Assembly: GCA_018817865.1 (NCBI GenBank)
Contig: JAHITG010000292.1
Span: 1 to 46,626 of the forward strand
Reading direction: 5' to 3'
Origin: Spirochaetota bacterium
GTDB lineage: Bacteria; Spirochaetota; JAHITG01
DNA: 46,626 nucleotides
Each line of letters starts with the position of its first letter. The first letter of the stretch is position 1. Both the position numbers and the translations under genes were made by a program. Positions 25,701 to 34,177 of the stretch are shown one piece after another. The notes below the pieces were generated by a model. That model was given only the letters and a program-made list of their open reading frames with translations, was not told the origin of the DNA and did no database searches.

Positions 25701-28700
25701 TGATCGGTGAATCAGTCTTTTCAGTACGATCTGCTCTGGATACGGAACCCCTGACAGAGATCAACAGCTCTCCTGTTATTGTTAATCTGAATACGATCTC
25801 GATACCTTTTACTCATACCTTTGACAGTGATAATGGAGGGTGGGTAGAAGCAGGAAGCACGCATGAACTCTGGGATTGGGGTATCCCTTCCTGGGGTCCT
25901 TCCTCGGCCCATTCCGGATCCAGGCTTTGGGGTACTGTACTGGATGATAATGTTAATGTACCGGGAGTATTGGACAAACTGACCTCTCCTATTATTGATC
26001 TGACCTCTGCTACCCAGGCCCATTTTGCCTTTTATCACTGGTATGATATGAGTGATATGGCTATGAGTGATATGGCCGGAAATGTGATGGTCTCTACCAA
26101 TTTTACTGACTTTGCGGTTCTAGGCAGTTATCCCAAGAACTATCCCAATTCCTGGGTCTTCAGCTGGTCCGGCCCGAAGAACGGTCAGGACGGATATTCC
26201 GGCATGGACTGGGAAAATCAGAAGAGATGGGAGAAACGCACTTTTAATTTATTGCCTTATGTAGGGAACAAGATTATTCTACGGTTTGACTTCGGATCAC
26301 GCCCTGCTGCCCCTCAACTGAATTCTCCCGGATGGTATATTGATGACGTCTCCGTACAGCCCACACCGCCTCCGATCGCCGGTACGGGAACAGCTACCAT
26401 TTATCCGGAATCAGCTATTGTGAATACGACCAATAATTATACGATCACCTATACGGCAAAAGAAGATATTTTTATCGGATCGATCGAGATCGACTTCCCG
26501 CACGACTGGTCTTTGATCCAGACCAATAATAGCAGCGGGCGAGGGTATGTATTTTTAGATACATTCAGCACGTTCACTTATAATCTGACTATAGCGAACA
26601 GTAATCGTCTGATCATAAATGTTCAGAACCTTGATTATAATGAGTCCTTCCAGATCAGATATAAAAAGGCAGTTACTCCGGCAGTAGCGGGAACCTATGT
26701 TTTTACCAATAAATCACAGGGATTCAGTGAGCCTATTACACCGATCGATAATTCACCTTCAGTGATCTGCCAGGAGATCCAGACCCTCCCTTATAAGGAG
26801 GAATTTGAATCCGGAAATGGCGGCTATATCTCAGAAGGGAACGATAAGCTGTTCGAATGGGGTACTCCGGCCAATGTAGGTCCGTCAGAGGCTCATTCCG
26901 GTATTAAATGCTGGGGAACAAAGATCAATCAGTTTTATAATGAAGATAACAGTTGGGAATATATGGTATCGCCTCCTTTTGATGTTACGGCTGAAACTCA
27001 GATATACTTCTCGTTTCATCATTATTTTGATTCGGAAGCGGATCCCATGAAAATGTTTCCCTGGGGAAGCGGTGACGGGGTAACTCTTGAGATCGCCAGT
27101 GCTGATACGCTGGCCGGCCTTACCACAGCCTCTTTTGAACAGGTTGGCAGTTATCCTCAGGTGTATAACCAGTACCTGGATAACCGGCAGTTCTGGGGAG
27201 GATTCAGCGGAGGATGGGTACGCCAGGAGATGAACCTTTCGCAGTATGGCGGAAAATATATTAAATTCAGGTTTTATTTCCACAGTGACTGGGACTATGC
27301 CAGCCTGCCGGGGTGGTATGTTGATGATATAAAGATAGATAATGTAACACCAAAGACACCGGATGTTCCTTTTGAAGATTCCGGTACTCACATCGGGCGG
27401 AATAATTCGTATGGAGTATCCTTTCTTGATTTTGATAATGACGGCGATTTTGATCTTATTGAGAACAACTACAAGCAGACCTATAATATCATATGGCGCA
27501 ATAACGGCAGCGGTTCTTTGTCAGAGTACAAGAGTATCGGTAAGAACAGCACCCGTGTAATACGATTTGCCGATTTTAATAATGACGGATTTTATGATGC
27601 TTTTGCCGGGAACTGCAAAGGGGAAATAGGAGAGTTGTCGGAACAGCCGAATGAGATCTTTATGAATGCCGGCGGGAAAGAGTTTGTTCTTAAACAATCT
27701 ATTGGAAATGATATAACCCGGGATGTGGCCTTATGTGATGTTGATAATGACGGTGATGTGGATATCTTTGTAGCCAACATAGGAGCAAATTCCCTTTATC
27801 TGAATGACGGGACCGGGAATTTTCAGGAGAGTGAAAATATCCTGACCGGAGGGAATACAACCGCTGCTTTATTTGCCGATTTTAATAATGATGCCTACAT
27901 GGACCTGGTCATCGGGAACAATGGAGGAGAAGCGAACCGGTTACTGATGAATAACGGGAGCGGCGGGTTTTCCGATTCCGGCCAGTCCATGGGCAAGTAT
28001 GAAACGACTTCCCTTGATGTCGGGGATATTGACCTGGATGGAGATCTGGATATCGTCTTCGGTACCAGGACCCTTATAAAGATATGGACGAATAATGGAT
28101 CTGCAGGTTTCGGATCTGCCGGAAGTTCACGGTTCCAGGCACGGAGTATAGATTTTGTTACTAATGACACAAAAGATATGAAGCTTGCTGATGTAGATAA
28201 TGACGGTGACCTTGATATCCTTTGTGCTAATGAATATGATACGGATATGGTCTGGCTTAATAACGGGTTCGGGACATTCAAGGACAGCGGGAATTATCTC
28301 GGGAGTTATGCATCCAAACGAATGTCTGTAGCAGATTTTAACAGGGACGGCCTTCTGGATTTTGCCGTTGGAAACAGCTTTGACCAGCCGGATATCATAT
28401 GGTTGAATAAGATGACCAACAACAACATCAACCGGGCGCCCTCACCGCCAAAAGTCCTTGAAGTGGAATTCAGCGGTAATGAGGCTATCATTACCTGGAG
28501 TTCGGGAACGGATTCCGAGACTCCTATCAGTCATCTGACCTATAACCTGAATATCGGTACCAGTCCTAATGGTAATGATATCCTCTCTGTTCCGGTGAAA
28601 AAGGACAGCTATTATTTCAACGGACCGGGGAATGTCAGAATGGCTAAAGTCTCGGGGGGAAACCGCATCTGGAGGATCAAGAACCTGACCAAGATCTCTT

Positions 28701-29092
28701 ATTACTACTTCAGTGTCCAGACGATTGATGAGGGATTTATGGGTTCAACATGGCTGACAGCTTCGTATTATCATGATCCCAAAGCTCCCGGAGTGGATGA
28801 TTTCAAGACTTCTGATAATTTTCTGAATCTGGATGACGGACAGGAGTGTATTATAACGTATAACCTCGGGCAGGCTTCTAAAGTAACCATCGAGATCGTG
28901 AATCTTGAAGGGACCATTGTGAAGACCCTGCTGAAAGATGTTCAGAAACCGGCCGGGTATCATCCGTATACTCATAAAGAGACATGGAAGGGTATCAATG
29001 AAGCAGGGACAAAGATAGCTCCCGGGATCTATTGGGTCTTTGTAAAGACCGATCACTGGGTTAAAAAGAAACGTGTTTTGATCGTATGGTAG
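22784..29092 (+). CDS. Giant modular secreted protein: five anchor-J/Ig modules, FG-GAP repeats, FN3, FlgD-like tail
   Basis: 2102 residues with signal peptide (1-20). Five tandem modules of about 325-333 residues start near residues 26, 351, 684, 1011 and 1339. Each has a lectin-like domain of the choice-of-anchor-J/MAM-like type (F-E-x-x-x-G-G, W-[ED]-[WY]-G-x-P, G-P-S-x-A-H-S-G-x-x-C-W-G-T, G-W-Y-[IV]-D-D) and, except in the last, an Ig-like domain starting P-[IV]-A-G-[ST]-G. About 1528-1877 holds seven FG-GAP/VCBS-type repeats with Ca-binding loops such as DFDNDGDFD and DVDNDGDVD. An FN3-like domain (about 1883-2000) and FlgD-like module (about 2015-2102) end the protein. ATG 22784 is preferred to GTG 22772 because GAGG lies 6 bases before it. 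Likely a surface adhesin or structural protein. Confidence 0.85.
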   Translation: MKKLLLIILILSFPVADASSAIIYSNNFESDDGGLIQIDCINYSWEWGIPKYVGPSNVPSGQRCWGTIIEGNYGSSTTNREYLVLTNVDLTSVSYAGLEFWHYYKFDDMMTDDAGRVEVSTNSGTTWSNLGDYPYEYSQSWVMAFNGPGYARNEGTNWQQAAFDLTSYAGQNIWIRFRFESDSWNNNHPGWYIDDLVIKDIPVPIAGTGTSSNMPVSVYNNSSNAITFYYKAEKGIYSGKVSLEIPAGWSAPQDSNGALEGYVQIQSGTGSPVIALDPDIVLRTITVQITNMKPGDDLRIIYGAGAVGAVAPSSYGTYSFTMQSGNILEGMVDLDESPWVAVQPLIVPPYFENFESGVGGLYATGEKAQWEYGTPSGVGPSSAHSGSSCWATKISSYYDINFWNPENLYLPPIDLTGITTNVYISFWHWFEFYYDRNMGHDGSAIFASTNGGTNYFILEAHLGTRYNDTSDMMPPFGMGGTSPYCWSLKNSGWEQVYVDLTSFTNKVVNLYFAFKAGNWQFPNFAGYYLDDIEVIASTPPVAGSGQGSIQPAATYISSTNYYKLKYTSDTVIYNGTVTVDIPGGWTPPQMAIPANPGYVYIVSTNSAVKINKIPGVGGNTITINITNMPAGMDFDICYSNAVAQNTTGPAQFITRSMRQGEVLTPINKTPEVRVMNLISSFPWFRDFEGNDGNLSTVGNLTPFWEWGVPGVGPTGAYSGSRCWGTLLNSTLDPDYQNYSLYTPFFNFSNITNAIIDFQYFADLQGSGSFGAHFMISTNKGQTFEVFGKYPTDYDEQWFYSPPPYTKSYPGWADSTTAWEQKIIDLSSLSGKILQMRFRFVNRGWEPNHAGFYIDDLYVKRDRPPIAGSGTATVNPSVTAPSTSADYAFLYLSEKNFYDGSVTFEIPNNWTAPQKIFPANPGYIKIISVLSNAKVNYDLNIIGAGPWIVTVTVTNIPAEGGFTLAYSNAVSPALIGESVFSVRSALDTEPLTEINSSPVIVNLNTISIPFTHTFDSDNGGWVEAGSTHELWDWGIPSWGPSSAHSGSRLWGTVLDDNVNVPGVLDKLTSPIIDLTSATQAHFAFYHWYDMSDMAMSDMAGNVMVSTNFTDFAVLGSYPKNYPNSWVFSWSGPKNGQDGYSGMDWENQKRWEKRTFNLLPYVGNKIILRFDFGSRPAAPQLNSPGWYIDDVSVQPTPPPIAGTGTATIYPESAIVNTTNNYTITYTAKEDIFIGSIEIDFPHDWSLIQTNNSSGRGYVFLDTFSTFTYNLTIANSNRLIINVQNLDYNESFQIRYKKAVTPAVAGTYVFTNKSQGFSEPITPIDNSPSVICQEIQTLPYKEEFESGNGGYISEGNDKLFEWGTPANVGPSEAHSGIKCWGTKINQFYNEDNSWEYMVSPPFDVTAETQIYFSFHHYFDSEADPMKMFPWGSGDGVTLEIASADTLAGLTTASFEQVGSYPQVYNQYLDNRQFWGGFSGGWVRQEMNLSQYGGKYIKFRFYFHSDWDYASLPGWYVDDIKIDNVTPKTPDVPFEDSGTHIGRNNSYGVSFLDFDNDGDFDLIENNYKQTYNIIWRNNGSGSLSEYKSIGKNSTRVIRFADFNNDGFYDAFAGNCKGEIGELSEQPNEIFMNAGGKEFVLKQSIGNDITRDVALCDVDNDGDVDIFVANIGANSLYLNDGTGNFQESENILTGGNTTAALFADFNNDAYMDLVIGNNGGEANRLLMNNGSGGFSDSGQSMGKYETTSLDVGDIDLDGDLDIVFGTRTLIKIWTNNGSAGFGSAGSSRFQARSIDFVTNDTKDMKLADVDNDGDLDILCANEYDTDMVWLNNGFGTFKDSGNYLGSYASKRMSVADFNRDGLLDFAVGNSFDQPDIIWLNKMTNNNINRAPSPPKVLEVEFSGNEAIITWSSGTDSETPISHLTYNLNIGTSPNGNDILSVPVKKDSYYFNGPGNVRMAKVSGGNRIWRIKNLTKISYYYFSVQTIDEGFMGSTWLTASYYHDPKAPGVDDFKTSDNFLNLDDGQECIITYNLGQASKVTIEIVNLEGTIVKTLLKDVQKPAGYHPYTHKETWKGINEAGTKIAPGIYWVFVKTDHWVKKKRVLIVW

Positions 29093-29108
29093 AGGAGGAT
29101 CAGGAATT

Positions 29109-31481
29109 ATGAAAGGTTTATGGAGAGCATTATATTTTCTGATAATACTTATATTTTATTCAGGTCTGGCTGCACAGGATTATTCGACTTCTGTAGGCAG
29201 GTTTCTCCTGCTTTCGGGAGGAGCCAGGGCCGGTGCAATGGGCGGAGCCTACTCTGCCGTGGCAGAAGATGCCTCTACCATAAACTGGAATCCGGGCGGC
29301 CTGGCCTTTATTAAGGGATATGAGATATCCTTTATGCATATGATGTATGATGAAGATATATTATATGAAAATGCTTCCGCTACGCTGCCTCTGGATTTCG
29401 GAACATTTGGACTGAATTTTATTTACATGGGAATGTCACCTCTGGCTGAAATGGCAAATGGGGACCTGACCGGTAAGGAGCTGGATTATTCTGATATGGC
29501 TATCTCTCTCTCCTTTGGAAGGGAGTTCTTTAATATGGTCGGGATCGGTGCCAATGTAAAATATATAAAAAGCTCAATGGGAATTTCTGACACGGCAGAT
29601 TATTTTACGGGACAGGGCATAGCCTTTGATATCGGCCTTCTTTCAAGGTTCGATCTGTTCAGATTCTATAATAAAATCGAAAAGAACCTGCGCGTGGGGA
29701 TTTCTCTTCAGAATATCGGGACCGGCCTTAAATACATTACATCAACCCATTCCTTTCCTACGGTCATTAAACCGGGCCTTTTTTATAAACCGATCAAGTA
29801 TGCAGAAGTGGTCTTTGATTATAATATCATCAGTGATTCTCCCAATACCATCAATATCGGGCTGGAAGCCCTTCCGGAATGGATCCTGTCCCCACGTGCC
29901 GGTATTAAGATAAAAGATTCCATCAAGACGTTTACATTGGGAGGAGGCTTAAAATACGGATTTGGAAGCTTCTTTTTTCAGCTGGATTATGCCTATAATA
30001 CGGATGATTATTTTAAAAATCATATGATCAGTATAGCGATCAGAAAATTCACGGCATCTTTAGCGGAATTCGGTTTCGGGAATATCATTATAAAAGATGT
30101 TTTCCCGGCCATGTATAAGTATTATACAAAGAACTCGGTATCGGATGTGGAAGTGAAGAATGATACTAATATTCCTATTGAAAAGATAAAGGTCTCCATG
30201 CTTGTAAATAAGTATATGGATTTTCCTTCCGAAAGCAAGGAGGTTGAGCGGTTACCCTCCGGTGATACTATTGTTGTAAAGCTTCCTGCTGAATTTAACA
30301 ATGAAATTCTAAATATATCCGAAGATACCCCCATGCAGGCGCAGATTAAGATAGATTATGTGGCTGAGGGAAAACGGCATCAGATCTCTCAGACAAAATC
30401 ATTTAAACTCTTTAACCGGTATGCCATGACTTGGGATAATTTTGATAAATTGGCAGCATTTGTTACACCAAAGGACCCGCCTGTAAAAGTTTTTGCCCGG
30501 GGCATGGTCCAGCAGTACAGCACCATAAGGATCAAGGACCTTCCCCGTTCTATTGTACAGGCCTCCGTTATTTTCAATGCTTTAGGAGCTGTAGGTATCA
30601 CTTATGTCCTTGATCCGCAGAGCCCCTACAGGCAGAGGCAAAAGGCAACCGAGATCATAGATCAGATCCAGTATCCGCGGGATACCTTGCGGTATAAAAC
30701 AGGGGATTGTGATGACTGCTCCGCCCTTTACTGTGCTTTGCTGGAGAATATAGGACTGAACACGGCATTTATTGATATTCAGGATCACATCTTTATGATG
30801 TTTGATACCCAGGTACCGGAGGAAAATGCTTTGGAGGAGTTCGGTAAGAGGGACCTCTATGTTATTAAAGATGGTACCGCGTGGCTTCCCATAGAGACGA
30901 CAATGTTCAAAAAGGGATTTTCAGATGCCTGGATCACGGCAGCGAATGAGTATCTTGAAGCTTCGGAAAAAGGCATTGTTACGATCGTTGATGTTAAAAA
31001 AGCCTGGGAGACATTCTATCCCGTAACATTACCTGATATTCAGTGGGAACCGCCTTTCCCTTCAAAAAGCAGCATGGAGCTTTTTCTAAATAAAGACAGG
31101 AGGAGATTCGGCAGTCTGGGGGTAAAAGGATTGATCAATGAATTACGGATACAGCTTGCCAGAAATCCGCGTGATGTGGACATATTGAACAGGCTGGCCG
31201 TAACGTACGGCAGGATCGGCAAGGTAAAGATCTCTCAGAGGTATCTGGAAATGATATTGGAGCAGAAGCCCAATAAAGCAAAATATTTTAATAACCTGGC
31301 CAATACCTATTTTCTCGATAATAAATTAAATGAAGCGCTTATTTACTATAAACAGGCGATCAAACTTGAACCGGATAACCCGAACTACAGGATCAATATC
31401 TCTAACCTGTACAGCGTCATGGGGGAGAAGGACAGGGCTGAAGAAGAGATGAAGAAGGCTGAAAAACTTCTTGAAGAATAG
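29109..31481 (+). CDS. PorV-like barrel fused to transglutaminase-like domain and TPRs
   Basis: 790 residues with signal peptide. The N-terminal barrel (about 25-320) has the PorV/UPF0164 signature (GGARAGAMGGAYSAVAEDAS, then INWNPGGL). An Ig-like linker (about 325-440) follows, then a transglutaminase/protease-like domain (about 445-600) with Cys534 in GDCDDCSALYCALLENIGL and His560 in QDHIFMMFD. The C-terminal TPR array spans about 680-785 (NRLAVTYGRIGKVKISQRY, ANTYFLDNKLNEALIYYKQA). It starts 16 bases after the giant protein gene, so co-expression is likely. Role inferred: outer-membrane protein that handles, cleaves or cross-links the secreted neighbours. Which side of the membrane the added domains face is not known. 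Confidence 0.82.
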   Translation: MKGLWRALYFLIILIFYSGLAAQDYSTSVGRFLLLSGGARAGAMGGAYSAVAEDASTINWNPGGLAFIKGYEISFMHMMYDEDILYENASATLPLDFGTFGLNFIYMGMSPLAEMANGDLTGKELDYSDMAISLSFGREFFNMVGIGANVKYIKSSMGISDTADYFTGQGIAFDIGLLSRFDLFRFYNKIEKNLRVGISLQNIGTGLKYITSTHSFPTVIKPGLFYKPIKYAEVVFDYNIISDSPNTINIGLEALPEWILSPRAGIKIKDSIKTFTLGGGLKYGFGSFFFQLDYAYNTDDYFKNHMISIAIRKFTASLAEFGFGNIIIKDVFPAMYKYYTKNSVSDVEVKNDTNIPIEKIKVSMLVNKYMDFPSESKEVERLPSGDTIVVKLPAEFNNEILNISEDTPMQAQIKIDYVAEGKRHQISQTKSFKLFNRYAMTWDNFDKLAAFVTPKDPPVKVFARGMVQQYSTIRIKDLPRSIVQASVIFNALGAVGITYVLDPQSPYRQRQKATEIIDQIQYPRDTLRYKTGDCDDCSALYCALLENIGLNTAFIDIQDHIFMMFDTQVPEENALEEFGKRDLYVIKDGTAWLPIETTMFKKGFSDAWITAANEYLEASEKGIVTIVDVKKAWETFYPVTLPDIQWEPPFPSKSSMELFLNKDRRRFGSLGVKGLINELRIQLARNPRDVDILNRLAVTYGRIGKVKISQRYLEMILEQKPNKAKYFNNLANTYFLDNKLNEALIYYKQAIKLEPDNPNYRINISNLYSVMGEKDRAEEEMKKAEKLLEE

Positions 31482-31501
31482 TGACAGGAACTTTTACACA
31501 C

Positions 31502-31529
31502 TTGACTTTGCGGCTGAATTTAATATATT
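31502..31529 (+). promoter_or_regulatory. Promoter upstream of the Tad-like pseudopilin locus
   Basis: TTGACT (31502-31507), 16 bp, TATATT (31524-31529). It would give a leader of more than 300 nt containing the GC-rich hairpin. Confidence 0.5.
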
Positions 31530-31573
31530 ATAAGTAAGAGGCAAATCAGGATATCGCTAAATTAAAAGTAATG

Positions 31574-31620
31574 TAGTAAGGGGCTTGTGCGGAGCCTCCC
31601 CGAAGGGGGTAGCCCCGCTT
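31574..31620. repeat. GC-rich nested palindrome, copy of dispersed GTAGYAAGGGGCT...TAGCCCCGC element
   Basis: Outer arms GGGGCT (31580-31585) and AGCCCC (31611-31616) enclose a second hairpin (CTCCCC-GAA-GGGGG). The flanks GTAGTAA and CGC match the flanks of the element at 44080-44101, which has the outer stem only. It looks like a short repetitive palindromic sequence rather than a gene-specific terminator. Confidence 0.6.
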
Positions 31621-31863
31621 GAAATAAGCTATTTTCACTCCATAGACGGGCCTACTTGTGCCCGCAGGGTAAAGGCATTTGATGCATTTTTTGTCAAATA
31701 AATATTAATTTAGCGACAACCTGAAAGACATCAGGATTGCAAGAAGATTTTGTAACGGGGAATTACTCTTTTGCCAGTTTGATTGACACTTCAGATGATT
31801 TGAATGTAATAGTTTAAGAATATTTATCACGGGTATAATATACAGTATACAAGGAGTACTGAA

Positions 31864-32772
31864 ATGTTCAGAAGATGGATGTTTCAAAAAGACGGCCAGA
31901 CCCTGGGTCTTGTAGCCCTCATTATTCTGCTTTTAGGTGTGATCGCTTTTTTTATCTATAACATAGGTGATTTTTATATAAAAGCGGTAAAGGAACAGAG
32001 TGCCGTGGATGCGGCCATGATCTCCGGTGCTTCGGTACAGGCGGATTATTTGAACATGATCGTACGAAATAATAGAAATACTATACGAGATTATTATATA
32101 CTTATCTGGGCCTGCCGGATATGCGAATTGATTTGTATTCCGGTATTTCCATGCTGCGGGAGGATCTGTTATGTTACTACTCCCCTTATGCATATTATAG
32201 AAAAAAGGTTTATGCTTAAACAGATGACATTGGCGCAAATGGCAGGTATCAAAGCGAGGAGCGAGGCATTAAGTGCTTATAGGAGATCGGGCGGTAAAGG
32301 GAATTTGGAAATATTGCTTTCCTCCGACCCGTATCCTTCAGGGGATGACAGGATGCTTTTCCCCAACACATTGAGACTCAGTATGATCTATTCAAAGATG
32401 CCCAAGACCAGGTTTAGTCAAAATAAAAAGACTTTCTGCGGTTTAGGGGAGAAAAAGAGGAACTCTATGTATGACTGGAAGGGAATGATAAGCTGGATGA
32501 GGGTCCAGGGGAATTACCAGGGTTTTTATGATAAAGCCGGGCCTTTTATCAAGACGATCCCGGAAAGTACTCATTTTAAATTTAAACCCGTATCAAGCTG
32601 GTTTTCTAAAACTCAGAAGATCAGTGTACATTCAGCTGCCCGGCCCTACGGCGGGCATGTTCATGATAAATATTCGTATGGCTTAGGCTGGCCCATCCTG
32701 GTTGGCGGCGGTGAAGATACATTTACGGCAAAATTGGTTCCAACAAAATCATTGTTATACAGGTGGTGGTAA
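31864..32772 (+). CDS. TadG-like pseudopilin-type protein with a compensated frameshift
   Basis: 302 residues. The N-terminus (FQKDGQTLGLVALIILLLG) has a short basic lead, G-Q, and a membrane helix as in Tad pilus-associated (TadE/TadG) proteins, followed by AVKEQSAVDAAMISGA as in TadG-like proteins. Residues about 80-116 read as an odd Cys-rich stretch (IWACRICELICIPVFPCCG). The other frame, beginning at 32103, reads YLGLPDMRIDLYSG, then REDLLCYYSPYAYY, and ends at a stop near 32205. This points to two compensating indels near 32091-32103 and 32200-32215. The rest (LAQMAGIKARSEALSAYRRS...) is normal. The next gene begins 1 base after the stop. Confidence 0.7.
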   Translation: MFRRWMFQKDGQTLGLVALIILLLGVIAFFIYNIGDFYIKAVKEQSAVDAAMISGASVQADYLNMIVRNNRNTIRDYYILIWACRICELICIPVFPCCGRICYVTTPLMHIIEKRFMLKQMTLAQMAGIKARSEALSAYRRSGGKGNLEILLSSDPYPSGDDRMLFPNTLRLSMIYSKMPKTRFSQNKKTFCGLGEKKRNSMYDWKGMISWMRVQGNYQGFYDKAGPFIKTIPESTHFKFKPVSSWFSKTQKISVHSAARPYGGHVHDKYSYGLGWPILVGGGEDTFTAKLVPTKSLLYRWW

Positions 32773-32773
32773 G

Positions 32774-33211
32774 ATGAAACTATCATTTAAAAAATTCATT
32801 GATTTCATCAAGGAGAAGAAAGGCCAGGCATTTACAGAGCTGATCATACTTATCACCCTGATCTTTATGACCGCGATCGTTGCTACGATCCATTTAGGGC
32901 TTTTCCAGTTGAGCCGGACAAGGATACAGATGGCTAATTTCTATCTGGGCCATACATCAGCAACCGCAAAAAATCCCGGGGATGTAGGAACAAAGACAAA
33001 AGTAATGCTTAAAAAAGGGGCTCCTTCTGTTGTTGAAGACAGTACATGGTTTGAATCAGTTACTCCCACAGTATCCGGCGGTGACGCAAAGACAGCACAG
33101 ATCAAAACGGAGTTCCGATTAAATTCATCTATCATGCAAAAAGTTGTTGGAAGTGACATTATGCCTTTGAACTCATATAAACTCTATATAAAAGGACCCA
33201 AGTATAAATGA
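32774..33211 (+). CDS. TadE-like pseudopilin
   Basis: 145 residues. MKLSFKKFIDFIKEKK, then GQAFTELIILITLIFMTAI: a basic lead, Gly before the hydrophobic helix, and Glu near position 5 of the mature part, as in prepilin-like TadE proteins processed by a prepilin peptidase. The start at 32774 is chosen because it follows the upstream stop by 1 base and makes the leader-plus-helix intact; a longer frame from 32702 would overlap the previous gene. The stop codon overlaps the next start (ATGA at 33208-33211). Confidence 0.75.
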   Translation: MKLSFKKFIDFIKEKKGQAFTELIILITLIFMTAIVATIHLGLFQLSRTRIQMANFYLGHTSATAKNPGDVGTKTKVMLKKGAPSVVEDSTWFESVTPTVSGGDAKTAQIKTEFRLNSSIMQKVVGSDIMPLNSYKLYIKGPKYK

Positions 33212-33996
33212 TTAAATTAAATAAGATAAAGACATTATGCGTTTTGTTTTTATTGATCGTCTGCATTTTTATGCATCAGAACATATCTGGACAATTAAAT
33301 GACGCCCTTCAGGAAGTTCTCTTCTATAAAGGGGATATTGTTGTTGATAATGTGGATCAATGGGAATCCAATAATATCCATTTTACTATGGTTGGCTATT
33401 TCCTGAAAAAGGAGAGGGAGATCACTGTTAAAAAGATACAGGAGTATTATAAGCATTCTTTTAAGAGATTTGGTTACAAAGTTTACAGAAAGAAGGATCA
33501 GAAACTGGCCGAGGGAATGCTTCAGGAAATGTATTTAATGAATGATAAACACATTTTTGGTATTACTATCTATGATCTAAAGGATATTGAAGACTACTAT
33601 ATAACCTTACAGGTATCTGAAAAGGATGTCATGCGTAATCCCGGGATGTTCTTATTAAATAAGAAAAAAGATAATCCCGGATTTGATTATAAGGATATTC
33701 CCCGTTTTAAGAACAGTATTAGGTTCATGTCCTCCCGGTCAATATCCGAGGTTGGAAAAACAGAGCAGCAGATCATTTATCATACACTATCTGAAATTGA
33801 GGGTATTACGGATTTTTATAAAGATATTATGATCAAAGAAGACTGGAAAATGAAGCAGTCCTTTGAGACTCCCGAGTGTAATATGCTTCATTATAAAAAA
33901 AGTAAAAATAATGAGGTAACATGTGATATTTTTATCATGAAGAGTAAGGACATGAAAGAGAATGCAATTATTATAAACAGGAGTTCATATGATTAA
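33208..33996 (+). CDS. Exported hypothetical protein with probable internal duplication
   Basis: 262 residues with signal peptide (about 1-28, ending QNISGQ). No family recognised. Two halves look related: about 45-130 (KIQEYYKHSFKRFGYKVY...HIFGITIYDLKD) and about 175-255 (ITDFYKDIMIKEDWKMKQ...VTCDIFIMKSKD). Both have an aromatic-Tyr-Lys helix, a G/D-[YW]-K turn and a beta segment ending in K-D. It overlaps both neighbours (4 bases with the TadE-like gene, 8 with the Flp pilin), so it belongs to the pilus operon. A role in pilus assembly is inferred by position. Confidence 0.65.
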   Translation: MIKLNKIKTLCVLFLLIVCIFMHQNISGQLNDALQEVLFYKGDIVVDNVDQWESNNIHFTMVGYFLKKEREITVKKIQEYYKHSFKRFGYKVYRKKDQKLAEGMLQEMYLMNDKHIFGITIYDLKDIEDYYITLQVSEKDVMRNPGMFLLNKKKDNPGFDYKDIPRFKNSIRFMSSRSISEVGKTEQQIIYHTLSEIEGITDFYKDIMIKEDWKMKQSFETPECNMLHYKKSKNNEVTCDIFIMKSKDMKENAIIINRSSYD

Positions 33997-34168
33997 GCTT
34001 TTAAAAAAGATCAATGGACAGGCCCTTGTAGAATATGCTCTGCTGAGTGTTTTTATTACCCTTGCTGTACTCGGTGTTTACATGGCTGCAGCAGCTGCCT
34101 ATAAGAATGTTCTGAATGAAATTATTGAAGGAATTGAAAAAGCACATTATCTTGAGATGTTCATGTAG
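33989..34168 (+). CDS. Flp-type pilin (small, easily missed)
   Basis: 59 residues. MIKLLKKINGQALVEYALLS, then VFITLAVLGVYMAAAAAYKN: a basic lead, the Gly cleavage site followed by Q-A-L-V-E-Y, and a single hydrophobic helix. This is the class IVb Flp/Tad pilin signature, including the Glu5 and Tyr6 that assembly needs. A ribosome binding site (ACAGGAG, 33977-33983) precedes the ATG, which lies inside the last codons of the upstream gene. It is probably the major filament subunit of the locus. No TadA, TadB, TadC or prepilin peptidase gene lies in the window, so assembly genes must be elsewhere. Confidence 0.85.
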   Translation: MIKLLKKINGQALVEYALLSVFITLAVLGVYMAAAAAYKNVLNEIIEGIEKAHYLEMFM

Positions 34169-34177
34169 GAGAAGGTC

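Larger units (their letters stand above)
31482..31863. other. 382-bp intergenic region before the pseudopilin locus
   Basis: No gene seen. It holds a near-consensus promoter (31502-31529), a GC-rich nested inverted repeat (31574-31620) related to the palindrome at 44080-44101, and an AT-rich stretch. A strong AAGGAGT ribosome binding site follows near 31851. Confidence 0.65.

Noticed and set aside
31574..31620. GC-rich hairpin as a Rho-independent terminator of the 19-kb surface locus
   Set aside because: No T-run follows in the plus direction and a related palindrome with the same flanks exists at 44080, so a repeat element explains it better.
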